From positions 1 through 19,476 of the forward strand of contig CAYGZM010000067.1 in NCBI GenBank assembly GCA_964354365.1: a stretch of DNA of 19,476 bases, written 5' to 3'. The notes below the pieces were generated by a model. That model made no database searches and had not been told where the DNA came from. It worked only from the letters and a program-made list of their open reading frames with translations. Both the position numbers and the translations under genes were made by a program. Positions 8,001 to 15,473 of this stretch are shown in pieces; the stretch's first letter is position 1; each line of letters opens with the position of its first letter. This stretch comes from CAYGZM01 sp964354365. GTDB taxonomy: Bacteria > Planctomycetota > Phycisphaerae > Sedimentisphaerales > Anaerobacaceae.

Positions 8001-8924
8001 GTTGAAAATCACGTTTACATTGGGAATCGCCGATTTCAAATCAGCGACACCCTCGGCCGTAACACGCGTCCCAAAAAGCCTCAAAGTAATGAGCCCCTTG
8101 AGCGACTTCAAGTGCGCAAGGCCGGCATCGGTCACCTGCATTCCGCCAAGGCTAAGATTTTTAAGGTTCTTGAGCTTCTTAAGATGCACCAGCCCTGCAT
8201 CGCTCACCTTGGTCTTAATCAAGTACAATTCCCACAATCCAGTCAATTCGCTCAGATCTGCCAGGCCCAAATCCCCGATCTTGGTATCGTTTAGGGACAG
8301 CCATTGCAACTTCGTCAATCCTTCCAGATGCTCCATCCCGGCATCCGTCACCCCTGTGCTGGCAAGGTCTAGGGAGAAAAGATTCTCAAATCCGTAAAGC
8401 AGCGTCAAGCCTTCATCGGTTACCTGTGTGCCGGTGAGGCTCAACGAAAACAGCCTTCTGAGCTTCTTAAGATGCACCAGCCCTGCATCGCTCACCTTCG
8501 TCCATTTCAAATGCAAGTGCCTTAACTCAGTCAGCTCGCTCAGATGCGCCAGCCCGGCATCGCTTATTCGCGAACCACGCAGATCCACCTCACGAAGCGT
8601 GATTGCCCTTCCCACAACCGCCATATCCTCATCGGTCACCGTATCCGAGCCGAATATAACGGGCACTCTCAGAACAGGCAGTTTGTATTTCTCCGCCAGC
8701 TTCAAATACCATCCCGGCCCACGGGCTGCCTCCACATAAGACCCCCGTTCCTCATCCGCCAGAGCCCTCAGTTGCTCGCGAAGTCCCTGCTGTCTGAAAA
8801 AGAACACCGCCGCTATCCCCGCCGCAACCAGAACCGCAAACAGCAAAATCCACCACTTCCACCTACGCCCGCGACGCCCACCCCCTCGCACCTCCTCAAC
8901 CTCATTCCCTTCAGCCTCTTTCAT
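7998..8924 (-). CDS. Membrane-anchored leucine-rich repeat protein, paralogue 1 (8 repeats)
   Basis: 308 residues of unknown role. An acidic start (MKEAE) is followed by a basic GGGRRGRRWKWW patch and one membrane helix (about 25-43). A conserved juxtamembrane region follows (44-110, including ARGPGWY and TDEDMAVVGRAITL). The rest is eight 24-residue LRRs of the form L..L.L..T.VTDAGL.HL..L, plus a cap ending SAIPNVNV. By the positive-inside rule the LRR domain should face out of the cytoplasm. ATG 8924 has AAGGAA just upstream. LRRs bind proteins or ligands in general; no enzyme domain is visible. It is the last of three tandem paralogues downstream of the C1 peptidase gene on the same strand; the 84-nt gap to the next paralogue shows no terminator. 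Confidence 0.88.
   Translation of the reverse strand: MKEAEGNEVEEVRGGGRRGRRWKWWILLFAVLVAAGIAAVFFFRQQGLREQLRALADEERGSYVEAARGPGWYLKLAEKYKLPVLRVPVIFGSDTVTDEDMAVVGRAITLREVDLRGSRISDAGLAHLSELTELRHLHLKWTKVSDAGLVHLKKLRRLFSLSLTGTQVTDEGLTLLYGFENLFSLDLASTGVTDAGMEHLEGLTKLQWLSLNDTKIGDLGLADLSELTGLWELYLIKTKVSDAGLVHLKKLKNLKNLSLGGMQVTDAGLAHLKSLKGLITLRLFGTRVTAEGVADLKSAIPNVNVIFN
8553..8689. repeat. 137-nt near-identical duplication, copy in LRR 1
   Basis: This segment matches 9276-9412 with one mismatch (C versus T in CCTCAcGAAG). It encodes the juxtamembrane region and first LRR. Flanking coding sequence is more diverged, so recent duplication or gene conversion is likely. Confidence 0.85.
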
Positions 8925-9008
8925 GTTTCCTTATCCAAAGTCTAAAACCGTCTAACAAAAAAATGATCAGTCATCTGTCTTTCGCACAAAAAACGCGCTG
9001 ACCATCCA

Positions 9009-9665
9009 TCACTTGAAATCCACTTTAACACTGGGAATCGCCGATTTCAAATCAGCAACACCCTCGGATGTAACACGCGTACCGGCAAGCCCCAAATATC
9101 TAAGCCCTTTCAGCGACTTCAAGTATGCAAGGCCCGCATCCGTCGCTTCTGTGCCGTTGAGGACCAGCTGTTCCAGATTCTTAAGCTTCTTAAGATGCAC
9201 CAGCCCCGCATCCGTCACCTGTGTATTGTTTAAGTATAATCCACTCAACTCAGTCAATTCACTCAGATGCACCATCCCGGCATCGCTTATTCGCGAACCA
9301 CGCAGATCCACCTCATGAAGCGTGATTGCCCTTCCCACAACCGCCATATCCTCATCGGTCACCGTATCCGAGCCGAATATAACGGGCACTCTCAGAACAG
9401 GCAGTTTGTATTCATCCGCCAGCTTCACATACCATCCCGGCCCCCGGACTTCCTCCCGATACTCCCCGCCGTTCTCATCCGCCAGTGCCCTCAGTTGCTT
9501 GTTAAGTCTCTGTTGCCGGAACACGGCCGCTGTCGGCGGCACAAGCAGAGCTGCAAGCAGAGCCACAACCAGAGCCACAAGCAGCACAATCCGCCACTTT
9601 CCCCCGCGCCCGCGACGCCCACCCCCTCGCACCTCCTCAACCTCATTCACTTCAGCCTCTTTCAT
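9009..9665 (-). CDS. Membrane-anchored leucine-rich repeat protein, paralogue 2 (4 repeats)
   Basis: 218 residues, with the same plan as its neighbours: an acidic and basic N-terminus (GGGRRGRGGKWR), a membrane helix about 25-48, a juxtamembrane block to residue 116, then only four 24-residue LRRs and the SAIPSVKVDFK cap. The LRR part is 102 residues against 198 in paralogue 1, a difference of exactly four repeats. By similarity it looks like paralogue 1 with repeats 3-6 removed. It shares a 137-nt near-identical stretch with paralogue 1. The start ATG 9665 has the same AAGGAAAC leader. Function is unknown. Confidence 0.86.
   Translation of the reverse strand: MKEAEVNEVEEVRGGGRRGRGGKWRIVLLVALVVALLAALLVPPTAAVFRQQRLNKQLRALADENGGEYREEVRGPGWYVKLADEYKLPVLRVPVIFGSDTVTDEDMAVVGRAITLHEVDLRGSRISDAGMVHLSELTELSGLYLNNTQVTDAGLVHLKKLKNLEQLVLNGTEATDAGLAYLKSLKGLRYLGLAGTRVTSEGVADLKSAIPSVKVDFK
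9276..9412. repeat. 137-nt near-identical duplication, copy in LRR 2
   Basis: Partner of 8553-8689 with one mismatch over 137 nt; see that entry for what it encodes. Confidence 0.85.
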
Positions 9666-9732
9666 GTTTCCTTACCCAAAACCCGTCTTAAACATTTGTA
9701 AATCTGCGTTTCGGCTATTGTCTGAACAGCGT

Positions 9733-9777
9733 GGCAGCCCCAAGCCCGCGGGGCTCAGGCGTGCCGGCCGTCGATCA
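9733..9777. repeat. 3' flank repeat, copy 2 (after LRR gene 3)
   Basis: Partner of 7956-8000 (40 of 45 identical). It contains a palindrome, AGCCCC (9736-9741) with GGGGCT (9750-9755) around an 8-nt loop, just past the stop codon of LRR gene 3. LRR gene 2 lacks this flank. Confidence 0.7.
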
Positions 9778-10644
9778 CTTGAAATCCACTTTTACATTGG
9801 GAAGTGCCGATTTCAGATCAGCGATGCCTTCGGGTGTAACACGCGTCCCCGAAAGCACCAAAATGTTAAGCCGTTTGAGCGACTTCAAGTGGACAAGACC
9901 CGCATCCGTAACACGTGTCCCGCCGAGGTCAAGATAGTAAAGCCTCCTAAATCCACAAAGCAGCGCCAATCCTTCGTCCGTCACCTGTGTCCCGTTGAGG
10001 TTCAGCCAACTCAGGTTCTTGAGCTCCTTAAGATGCACCAGCCCTTCATCAGTAACCTGTGTGCCGTGGAGGCTCAGCGACGACAGGTGCTCGAGATTCT
10101 TAAGATGCACCAGCCCTGCATCGCTGATCTTCGTCCCATCTAAATACAATGCCACCAACTCAGTCAATTCGCTTAGATGCGACAGCCCCGTATCCCCGAT
10201 CTTGGTGTAGTTCACGGACAGGCTCTGCAACTTCGGCAACCCTTCCAGATGCGCCATCCCGGCATCGCTTATTTCCGAAACATCAAGCGCCGCCGCACGA
10301 AGCGTAATTGCCCTCCCCACAACCGCCATATCTTCATCGCTCACCCGCGAGCAGAACGTAACGGGTCGTCTCAGCGCCGGCAGCTTGTACTTATCCACCA
10401 GCATCACATACCATCCCGGGCCCCTGGCTTCCTCCCGATAATACCCGGCTCCCTCATCCGCCATGGCCCTCAGTTGCTTGTTAAGTCTCTGTTGCGAGAA
10501 CACCGCCGCTATCGGTGGCACAAGCAGAGCTGCAACCAGAGCCGCAACCAGAGCCACAAGCAGCACAATCCGCCACTTTCCCCTGCGCCCGCGACGCCCA
10601 CCCCCTCGTGCCTCCTCAACCTTGCGCTCTTCAGCTTCCTTCAT
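9775..10644 (-). CDS. Membrane-anchored leucine-rich repeat protein, paralogue 3 (7 repeats)
   Basis: 289 residues. The N-terminus (MKEAEERKVEE, GGGRRGRRGKWR) and membrane helix closely match paralogue 2; the juxtamembrane block ends at residue 115. Seven 24-residue LRRs follow, then the cap SALPNVKVDFK. The repeat types appear in a different order from paralogue 1: the KIGDTGL module sits near the start here but in the middle there, and the TDEGLALLCGF module is in the second half. It is the most diverged of the three (CSRVSDEDM in place of GSDTVTDEDM). The ribosome site is GGGAG before ATG 10644. It starts 111 nt after the end of the C1 peptidase gene on the same strand, so it may be transcribed with it. 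Function is unknown. Confidence 0.87.
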   Translation of the reverse strand: MKEAEERKVEEARGGGRRGRRGKWRIVLLVALVAALVAALLVPPIAAVFSQQRLNKQLRAMADEGAGYYREEARGPGWYVMLVDKYKLPALRRPVTFCSRVSDEDMAVVGRAITLRAAALDVSEISDAGMAHLEGLPKLQSLSVNYTKIGDTGLSHLSELTELVALYLDGTKISDAGLVHLKNLEHLSSLSLHGTQVTDEGLVHLKELKNLSWLNLNGTQVTDEGLALLCGFRRLYYLDLGGTRVTDAGLVHLKSLKRLNILVLSGTRVTPEGIADLKSALPNVKVDFK

Positions 10645-10699
10645 GGCTCCCTACCCGAAGTCTGTTTTGAGCATTTGTGAATTTACGTTTTGGTCATTC

Positions 10700-10734
10700 T
10701 TTCGGATTTCGAATTTCGTGCTTCGAATTTCGAT
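10700..10734. repeat. ATTTCG-rich simple repeat
   Basis: TTTCG/AATTTCG units recur four times between the C1 peptidase and LRR gene 3, including TTCGAA palindromes. A related AAATC-rich stretch lies at 14664-14705. These look like intergenic filler repeats rather than a regulatory site. Confidence 0.45.
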
Positions 10735-10755
10735 GCCTGTATCGCGCCCATCGTC

Positions 10756-12162
10756 CTATCGCACGAACGAGTACGCCGGGTCCCAGGGCGGAAGCTCAAT
10801 CGCAGGCTCCTCGAATATCTTGAGCACCTCCTCCGGCACGTACTTCTTCTTAACAATCACGCTATAGACGTTCTTATCAAACCACGTATCGTACAGGGTC
10901 CAGAGGCCCTCGCTTCCCTTGTCCTTGCCCCAGCTATTCTCCACCAGCCACTTGGCAGGCTTATTCCCCTGAATATCCACGCCCACAAACACCATCGCAT
11001 GATTCGGCACGCTCTCGCGGAACAGCGAACGCTCGGCCTTGCTCATGCTCATATCCGTCTGGTAAATCGAATCGTAATCGAACATCCCTATCGCCATTAT
11101 TCCATGCTCTTTGCTCTGGTCCTTGCCCACGTCGCACGAGAACCACACCGGCTCATCGTCCAGCACCGCTTTCGCCGCGATATCTTTGAGCACCTGCACC
11201 TCAACATTTGCAAAGTGCGCATCGTCCCCGTCGCGAATGTTTCGCGTCAGGCGAATTTGATAGTGCTTGCCGTACTCCTTCGAAGGATCGTTGAACAAAT
11301 CGACGTATGCCCTCATATCAACGCCAACCACCTCCTCGAAAAAGCTTTTGGGAGTGTATGACTTGACCTCGCTCACAACCGAATTGGCATCCTCGAATCG
11401 CCACTCGAATTTACTCGGCGGCTCCCCTAAGTTCATAACCAGCATCTTGTACACCTCCCCCAGCATCTTTGTCTTTTCCGCCCTGAGCTTCTTGACCGAT
11501 TTCTTCTCCTTGCTCATCTGCCGGAGCTTCGCCGCATCAGCTCGCACCTTTCCACTGACAAGAGCGTTCATCAGAGCCGTGTTGCCCGAGCTGTTTGTCT
11601 CCGGCATAATATCCTGTGGCGCGACCCCGTACTTCTCCACGAGGTTCACAACGTTTTCCCAGTACCCGCCGTCCGGGATAGGCGTGCGAAGCAGAAACTC
11701 CATCTCCCGGTCCAACATATCGCGATCCCGAAATTCGATGATGTTCTCCAAGAAGCAGTTCGCCTTCTCAAGCTTGTCCCAGAATGCAAGATAGTTCTGC
11801 GAAAGCTCAAATTCCTTGAGCTTGTGCTTCTGGATCACTATCGGCCGCAAAATATTCAGCCCCGCAAACAGCCAGCACCGCCCGCTGTTCTTCTGGTTCG
11901 TAACGCCCTTCGTCTTGATCTTATGGCTGAACAGATCATTGTGCTCCCGCAAAATATCGCGGTTCACCGCAAGGCCCGATATATCGTTGTTCGTAATCGA
12001 GTTGTACATCGCCCTCGTATGCGTATCCATCTCAAACGTACCCCGAATCTTGTTAATGGCTTCTTCGCTCAATGCGCCGGCGTCTGCAAAGACACACGAT
12101 GCAATCAGACTCACAGCCAACAATGCCGGGAAGACGGTTCTGCAATTTCGTGAACCTTTCAT
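10756..12162 (-). CDS. Exported C1-family cysteine peptidase, bleomycin hydrolase / aminopeptidase C-like
   Basis: Papain-fold peptidase of the C1B group, expected to trim amino acids from peptide N-termini. Catalytic elements are visible: oxyanion Gln Q90 and Cys C96 in NQKNSGRCWLF, His H388 in NHAMVFVGVD and Asn N409 in LVENSWG. Length (468) fits the family. The N-terminus is a signal peptide ending in LIASCVFA-DAG. Cleavage could be by signal peptidase I after VFA, or at the lipobox IASC as a lipoprotein. Export is unusual because classical members are cytosolic hexamers. The C-terminus ends ELPPWDPAYSFVR, where classical members end near WDPMGALA; that tail normally sits in the active site, so the change may alter specificity. 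ATG 12162 has GAAGGAG 5 nt upstream. It lies 24 nt after the two-TM gene and in line with the OPT gene, suggesting one operon for peptide breakdown and uptake. Confidence 0.9.
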   Translation of the reverse strand: MKGSRNCRTVFPALLAVSLIASCVFADAGALSEEAINKIRGTFEMDTHTRAMYNSITNNDISGLAVNRDILREHNDLFSHKIKTKGVTNQKNSGRCWLFAGLNILRPIVIQKHKLKEFELSQNYLAFWDKLEKANCFLENIIEFRDRDMLDREMEFLLRTPIPDGGYWENVVNLVEKYGVAPQDIMPETNSSGNTALMNALVSGKVRADAAKLRQMSKEKKSVKKLRAEKTKMLGEVYKMLVMNLGEPPSKFEWRFEDANSVVSEVKSYTPKSFFEEVVGVDMRAYVDLFNDPSKEYGKHYQIRLTRNIRDGDDAHFANVEVQVLKDIAAKAVLDDEPVWFSCDVGKDQSKEHGIMAIGMFDYDSIYQTDMSMSKAERSLFRESVPNHAMVFVGVDIQGNKPAKWLVENSWGKDKGSEGLWTLYDTWFDKNVYSVIVKKKYVPEEVLKIFEEPAIELPPWDPAYSFVR

Positions 12163-12186
12163 AATTACTCCTTCAGTTGCTGATTA

Positions 12187-12726
12187 CTATACGGATGCCG
12201 CCTTAAGCTGACGCATCTTCTCAAGGCTATCGACGAACTGCTCCAGCGCCTTGCCGATATACGTATTGACCTCATCTATATACCCGTCCGCCGACGCCGA
12301 CCACACCCGGTTCAGATACCGCTCGCCCGCTGCAAAACAGCTCATCACCTCGCCGTACGCATTCAGCCCGTAAACGTGAGCAATACTCTCGCGCGCCTCC
12401 ACAAACCTCGTCAAATCCTCAAGAAACAGTTCGTCCACCTGATGCCGAACGTCGTACGTATTGATGGACTGTTTCTCGTCGTTAAGTCGTGTTACGTTCG
12501 CCACAATATTTTTCAAAGCCCCCTCGATGGACTGAATATTCGCAGCGACCTTTCCTTCGGATGTCCTAACGTGCCGATGGCTCAACCGCACAAGGGCCAC
12601 GCCTGCAATGCCGACTGCAAGTGCGCCGCCAAAGTAAACCCACAAGACCGCCTCTTCGTCCACTACGCAGGCCAGCGCCCCCGCCAAAAAGCCGATGGTT
12701 ATCAATAAGTATCCGAGTTTCTTCAT
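12187..12726 (-). CDS. Two-TM protein with cytoplasmic helical domain, unknown function
   Basis: 179 residues. Two hydrophobic helices (about 4-21 and 27-47) are followed by a basic RLSHRHVR stop-transfer and a soluble, mainly helical domain (50-179) with no motif I recognise. The soluble part is probably in the cytoplasm. It sits 18 nt after the OPT gene and 24 nt before the C1 peptidase, all on the same strand, so it is likely co-expressed with them. A weak AGAAG precedes ATG 12726, which may mean translation is coupled to the OPT stop codon. I do not propose a function. Confidence 0.75.
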   Translation of the reverse strand: MKKLGYLLITIGFLAGALACVVDEEAVLWVYFGGALAVGIAGVALVRLSHRHVRTSEGKVAANIQSIEGALKNIVANVTRLNDEKQSINTYDVRHQVDELFLEDLTRFVEARESIAHVYGLNAYGEVMSCFAAGERYLNRVWSASADGYIDEVNTYIGKALEQFVDSLEKMRQLKAASV

Positions 12727-12744
12727 AATAATTGCTTCTGTTGC

Positions 12745-14496
12745 CTATTTGTTCATTGCGGCCGCGATAAAGTAGTACAGCGCAAAGCCAACACCAATGA
12801 GCGCCTCTCCCACTATAAAACCCGCAGCCACCGGAATCCCAACCTCTTCGCTGAATCGCACCCCTTTCTTCCAGTCAACCGCAAGACGCAGCACCGTCCC
12901 GATGCTGTACGTCAGGACCACGTTGAACGGCAGATAAAATCCCAGGCCGACCAGAATCCCAAGCCCGCCGATCCCGCTGGTGCTCAGCAGCGCGCCCAGG
13001 CCCGCGCCCGCTATGTACTTGCGCACGGGCACGTCACCGCCGAGAATCCCCTTAATCATACTGGCCAGCACCTTGCCCTGCGGCGCAGGAAGACGGTCGC
13101 TGCCCAGCTTATAGGCGTCGTGCAGGACGAAAATCAGCACCATAATCACAATCGGCCCCAGCCACGTCGCCAGAAACTGACCTATCTGCTGCTTCTTCGG
13201 CGATGCGCCCACCATATAACCCGTCTTCAAATCGAGCATCAGGTCCGTCGCCTGCGCCATCGCAACGCACGCCGCCGCCCCCACCACAACCGACGAGATA
13301 ATTGCCGTCTTGTCGCCGAGCCCTCGGCTGATAATGATTAGAATAGTCACCGCGATCAGCGTCATCCCGCTCAGCGGAGACCAGTTCGTTCGCCCGATGC
13401 ACTCCGACAGTATTACCCCCGCCACCCATATCCACGCCGTCCCAAGCAGCGCCATTATCGCACCGGTCAATATCGTCATCTCCTTGACCGACATAACCGC
13501 AATTACAAACAGCAAAATTGTCGCGCCCGCTATCCCAATGTACAACAGCCGAATCGGCATCTCATCCTGAGAAAGCGCCGTCTTCGTCTTCGCCGCAGAC
13601 TGCATGCTCCGCACCGCGCTGACAATAAGAGGCAGCGCCAATACGATACCCGCCAGCGCGCCTCCAATCAGCATCCCGATGCCGACGGGCTGGAACAACA
13701 CGTCCCTGAGATACTTAGGCATCGTTTTTCCAATCACCGCCAGGCCCTCCGCCGTTGGAAGCTGGTTCATCGCCGCCAAAACCGGCGCCAGAATCCAGTA
13801 GCAGGCAAACCCCCCGATCACAAATGAGATACCGCCCTTCCCCGAGATAAAGCCCACCCCCACCGTCATCAAAGAAACGTACCACACCCCGTTCATATAC
13901 TCCGGCATGCCGAGCCTTGCCCCCAGGTTCCAATACTCAAATCCCTTTACCTGGCTTGCAACGTGAATGCCTCCGCTCAGCGCTATGCCGCAGAGCAGAA
14001 GCAGCGCCTTGTGCACGCCCGCGCCCGGCGATTTGAGAATCGTAGCAACCGCCACGCCCCCGGGATACGTCAGCCGCTCGAAGTCAATCATCTGCTTGCG
14101 AAGCGGTATGATAAACGCTACGCCGAGAATACCGCCCGCGATGCACGAGAAAACCATCAAAACGCCGCTGAAATCGGTCTGCCCCAATATGAACAGCGCC
14201 GGAACCGTGAACATCATACCGGCCGACGCCGCGTTCACCCCGCTGGCGATGGTCTGGTTTATGTTGTTCTCCACAATGCTGCTTCGGCCAAGAAGCCCCC
14301 GCAGAATGCCGAAGCCCAGGATTGCCGCCACCTCCGACCCTTCGATGGAAAAGCCGAGAATCAGGCACGCATACCCGATGCTCACGGTGATTAGTATGCC
14401 CAGCCCGTAACCCACCAGAACCGAAGTCCACGTCAGCTCCGGATAAGGCCCCCTGCGGATGACCCTTTCTGTGGCCCCGTCCTTACTTGCCGTCAT
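12745..14496 (-). CDS. OPT-family oligopeptide transporter (583 aa)
   Basis: Second OPT transporter, well diverged from the one at 5815-7869 and shorter. Many membrane segments; OPT signatures are ENNINQTIASG (76-86), MMFTVPALFIL, and RLTYPGGVAVATILKSPGAG. The later region KTGYMVGASPKKQQIGQ parallels KTGYILGATPWKQQLVN in the other OPT. ATG 14496 (MTASKDGATERV) is chosen because AAGGAG (complement of 14502-14507) is 5 nt upstream; the frame stays open further upstream, but that extension is Trp/Cys/Arg-rich and unlike the family. It is first in a run with the two-TM protein and the exported C1 peptidase. The substrate is probably small peptides by context. Confidence 0.9.
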   Translation of the reverse strand: MTASKDGATERVIRRGPYPELTWTSVLVGYGLGILITVSIGYACLILGFSIEGSEVAAILGFGILRGLLGRSSIVENNINQTIASGVNAASAGMMFTVPALFILGQTDFSGVLMVFSCIAGGILGVAFIIPLRKQMIDFERLTYPGGVAVATILKSPGAGVHKALLLLCGIALSGGIHVASQVKGFEYWNLGARLGMPEYMNGVWYVSLMTVGVGFISGKGGISFVIGGFACYWILAPVLAAMNQLPTAEGLAVIGKTMPKYLRDVLFQPVGIGMLIGGALAGIVLALPLIVSAVRSMQSAAKTKTALSQDEMPIRLLYIGIAGATILLFVIAVMSVKEMTILTGAIMALLGTAWIWVAGVILSECIGRTNWSPLSGMTLIAVTILIIISRGLGDKTAIISSVVVGAAACVAMAQATDLMLDLKTGYMVGASPKKQQIGQFLATWLGPIVIMVLIFVLHDAYKLGSDRLPAPQGKVLASMIKGILGGDVPVRKYIAGAGLGALLSTSGIGGLGILVGLGFYLPFNVVLTYSIGTVLRLAVDWKKGVRFSEEVGIPVAAGFIVGEALIGVGFALYYFIAAAMNK

Positions 14497-14745
14497 CGGC
14501 TCTCCTTGGCAGATTCGCAACGCCCGCAACAAACAGGCCTTACGAAAAACATCAATCCAACCCCCAAACCTTACAAAACCCCAATCCCAAACGCAACACT
14601 TTTCCAACACCCCCTTTGCTCCCCCTGGCTAGCCCTCGGACCTGTGCCGAGGGTCACCCGGAAATCACCGCAAATCTGAAATCTTGAATCAGAAATCCGA
14701 AATCCATTTACCCCCCCAAAAAAACGCAACACTTTTCCCCCACCA
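14497..14745. other. Gene-free leader of the OPT operon with repeats
   Basis: It contains a palindrome CCCTCGG (14633-14639) / CCGAGGG (14647-14653) with flanks AGCC..TCACC that recall the REP units further right, an AAATC-rich stretch (14664-14705), and a 13-nt direct repeat ACGCAACACTTTT (14591-14603 and 14724-14736). I could not pick out a convincing promoter for the OPT operon here. Confidence 0.5.
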
Positions 14746-14791
14746 CCGCCAACCCCTATTTAGCCCCGGTCTTCGGCCGGGGGCACCTTTT
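14746..14791. repeat. 46-nt direct repeat flanking RAYT, left copy
   Basis: Matches 15325-15370 at 44 of 46 positions, in the same orientation. It contains the hairpin CCCCGG..CCGGGG with a CTTCG centre and overlaps the first unit of the 30-nt array. The pair brackets the transposase gene, spaced 579 nt apart. Confidence 0.85.
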
Positions 14792-14850
14792 ACCCCGGCC
14801 TCCGGGCCGGGGACACCTTTTACCCCGGCCTCCGGGCCGGGGACCCCACT
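14761..14850. repeat. REP-like array: three tandem 30-nt palindromic units
   Basis: Units at 14761-14790, 14791-14820 and 14821-14850. Each has a CCCCGG..CCGGGG hairpin; units 2 and 3 have perfect 8-bp stems CCCCGGCC/GGCCGGGG (14793-14812 and 14823-14842). There are no spacers between units, so it is not CRISPR. The last unit runs into the stop codon of the RAYT gene. Confidence 0.85.
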
Positions 14851-15295
14851 AATCATGTCCCTTAACATATCGAATTCGCTCCGCCAGCGCCGCTTCGTCG
14901 AAGCAAAACCGCTTATCGTATCCTTTCGTCCAGGCTCGCCCCCGAAACCCCATTGTCTTAAGTGCCATTCTACCAGCATTCTTATAGTAACTGACGACCA
15001 CCCCAATCGGAATATCAACGTACGCGCAGACCACATGTACATGATTCGAACACACCGCAATCGCAAGTATCTTCTGATCGAATTTCTCTCTCGCCCCCAA
15101 TATCGCCTCGCGAACAACCGCCCGCTCATCCCTCCTCAACCGCACCGCTGCACGCTTGAGATTCTTTCGGCAATCAATCTTAATCGCAACATTCGCTCCA
15201 AGCACATCCCCGTCTTTGACATACCCGCGCTCGTCACCCTGCAGCCAAGTCCCGTAAGTAGTCCACGTCAAAAGATATCCCAACGTCCTTGCCAT
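14849..15295 (-). CDS. REP-associated tyrosine transposase (RAYT, Y1/IS200-like)
   Basis: Single-strand DNA endonuclease/transferase of the HUH Y1 family, here of the RAYT type that mobilises or processes REP palindromes. The N-terminus LLTWTTYGTWLQGDERG is a hallmark of this subfamily. The HUH motif is H85-V86-H87 in SNHVHVV. The nucleophile Tyr is probably Y143 in ERIRYVKGHD, though Y103/Y104 cannot be ruled out. At 148 residues it is near full length for a small RAYT and has no frameshift. ATG 15295 gives MARTLGYLL; a TTG at 15301 would add two residues. REP-like hairpins lie within 10 nt of its stop codon and about 45 nt upstream of its start. No IS ends or target-site duplications are evident, which fits a domesticated RAYT rather than an insertion sequence. 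Confidence 0.88.
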   Translation of the reverse strand: MARTLGYLLTWTTYGTWLQGDERGYVKDGDVLGANVAIKIDCRKNLKRAAVRLRRDERAVVREAILGAREKFDQKILAIAVCSNHVHVVCAYVDIPIGVVVSYYKNAGRMALKTMGFRGRAWTKGYDKRFCFDEAALAERIRYVKGHD

Positions 15296-15324
15296 AGTCA
15301 AATGCTACCCAAAACCCCACGACC

Positions 15325-15370
15325 CCGCCACCCCCTATTTAGCCCCGGTCTTCGGCCGGGGGCAACTTTT
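15325..15370. repeat. 46-nt direct repeat flanking RAYT, right copy
   Basis: Same sequence as 14746-14791 with two mismatches. It holds a single REP-like hairpin (CCCCGG..CCGGGG, 15343-15361), just upstream of the transposase start. The rest of 15371-15473 is C-rich with no gene. Confidence 0.85.
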
Positions 15371-15473
15371 CTGAAATTAGCTCTTAAAGCCCCTCAATCC
15401 ACCCCGCACCATTGCCAACCCTTATCCCCCCGCATAGGGTACCCCTATTCGAAAAGACCAGACCCCATTTCGC

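Noticed and set aside
9322..10680. Several + strand frames opposite the LRR genes
   Set aside because: They mirror the LRR repeats, are Ser/Arg/Pro-rich and have no ribosome sites.
12667..12726. Lipobox (GALAC) in the two-TM protein
   Set aside because: The -3 and -2 positions fit poorly and a second membrane helix follows directly, so a membrane protein is more likely than a lipoprotein.
14497..14610. N-terminal extension of the second OPT transporter to 14610
   Set aside because: The extra 38 residues are Trp/Cys/Arg-rich, do not fit the family, and a good ribosome site precedes ATG 14496.
14761..14850. Three regular 30-nt repeats as a CRISPR array
   Set aside because: The units are directly adjacent with no spacers, are palindromic in the REP manner, and no cas gene is present.
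15434..15448. ATAGGG-TAC-CCCTAT palindrome downstream of pgsA
   Set aside because: Short, without a T-run or second copy in the window; likely chance.
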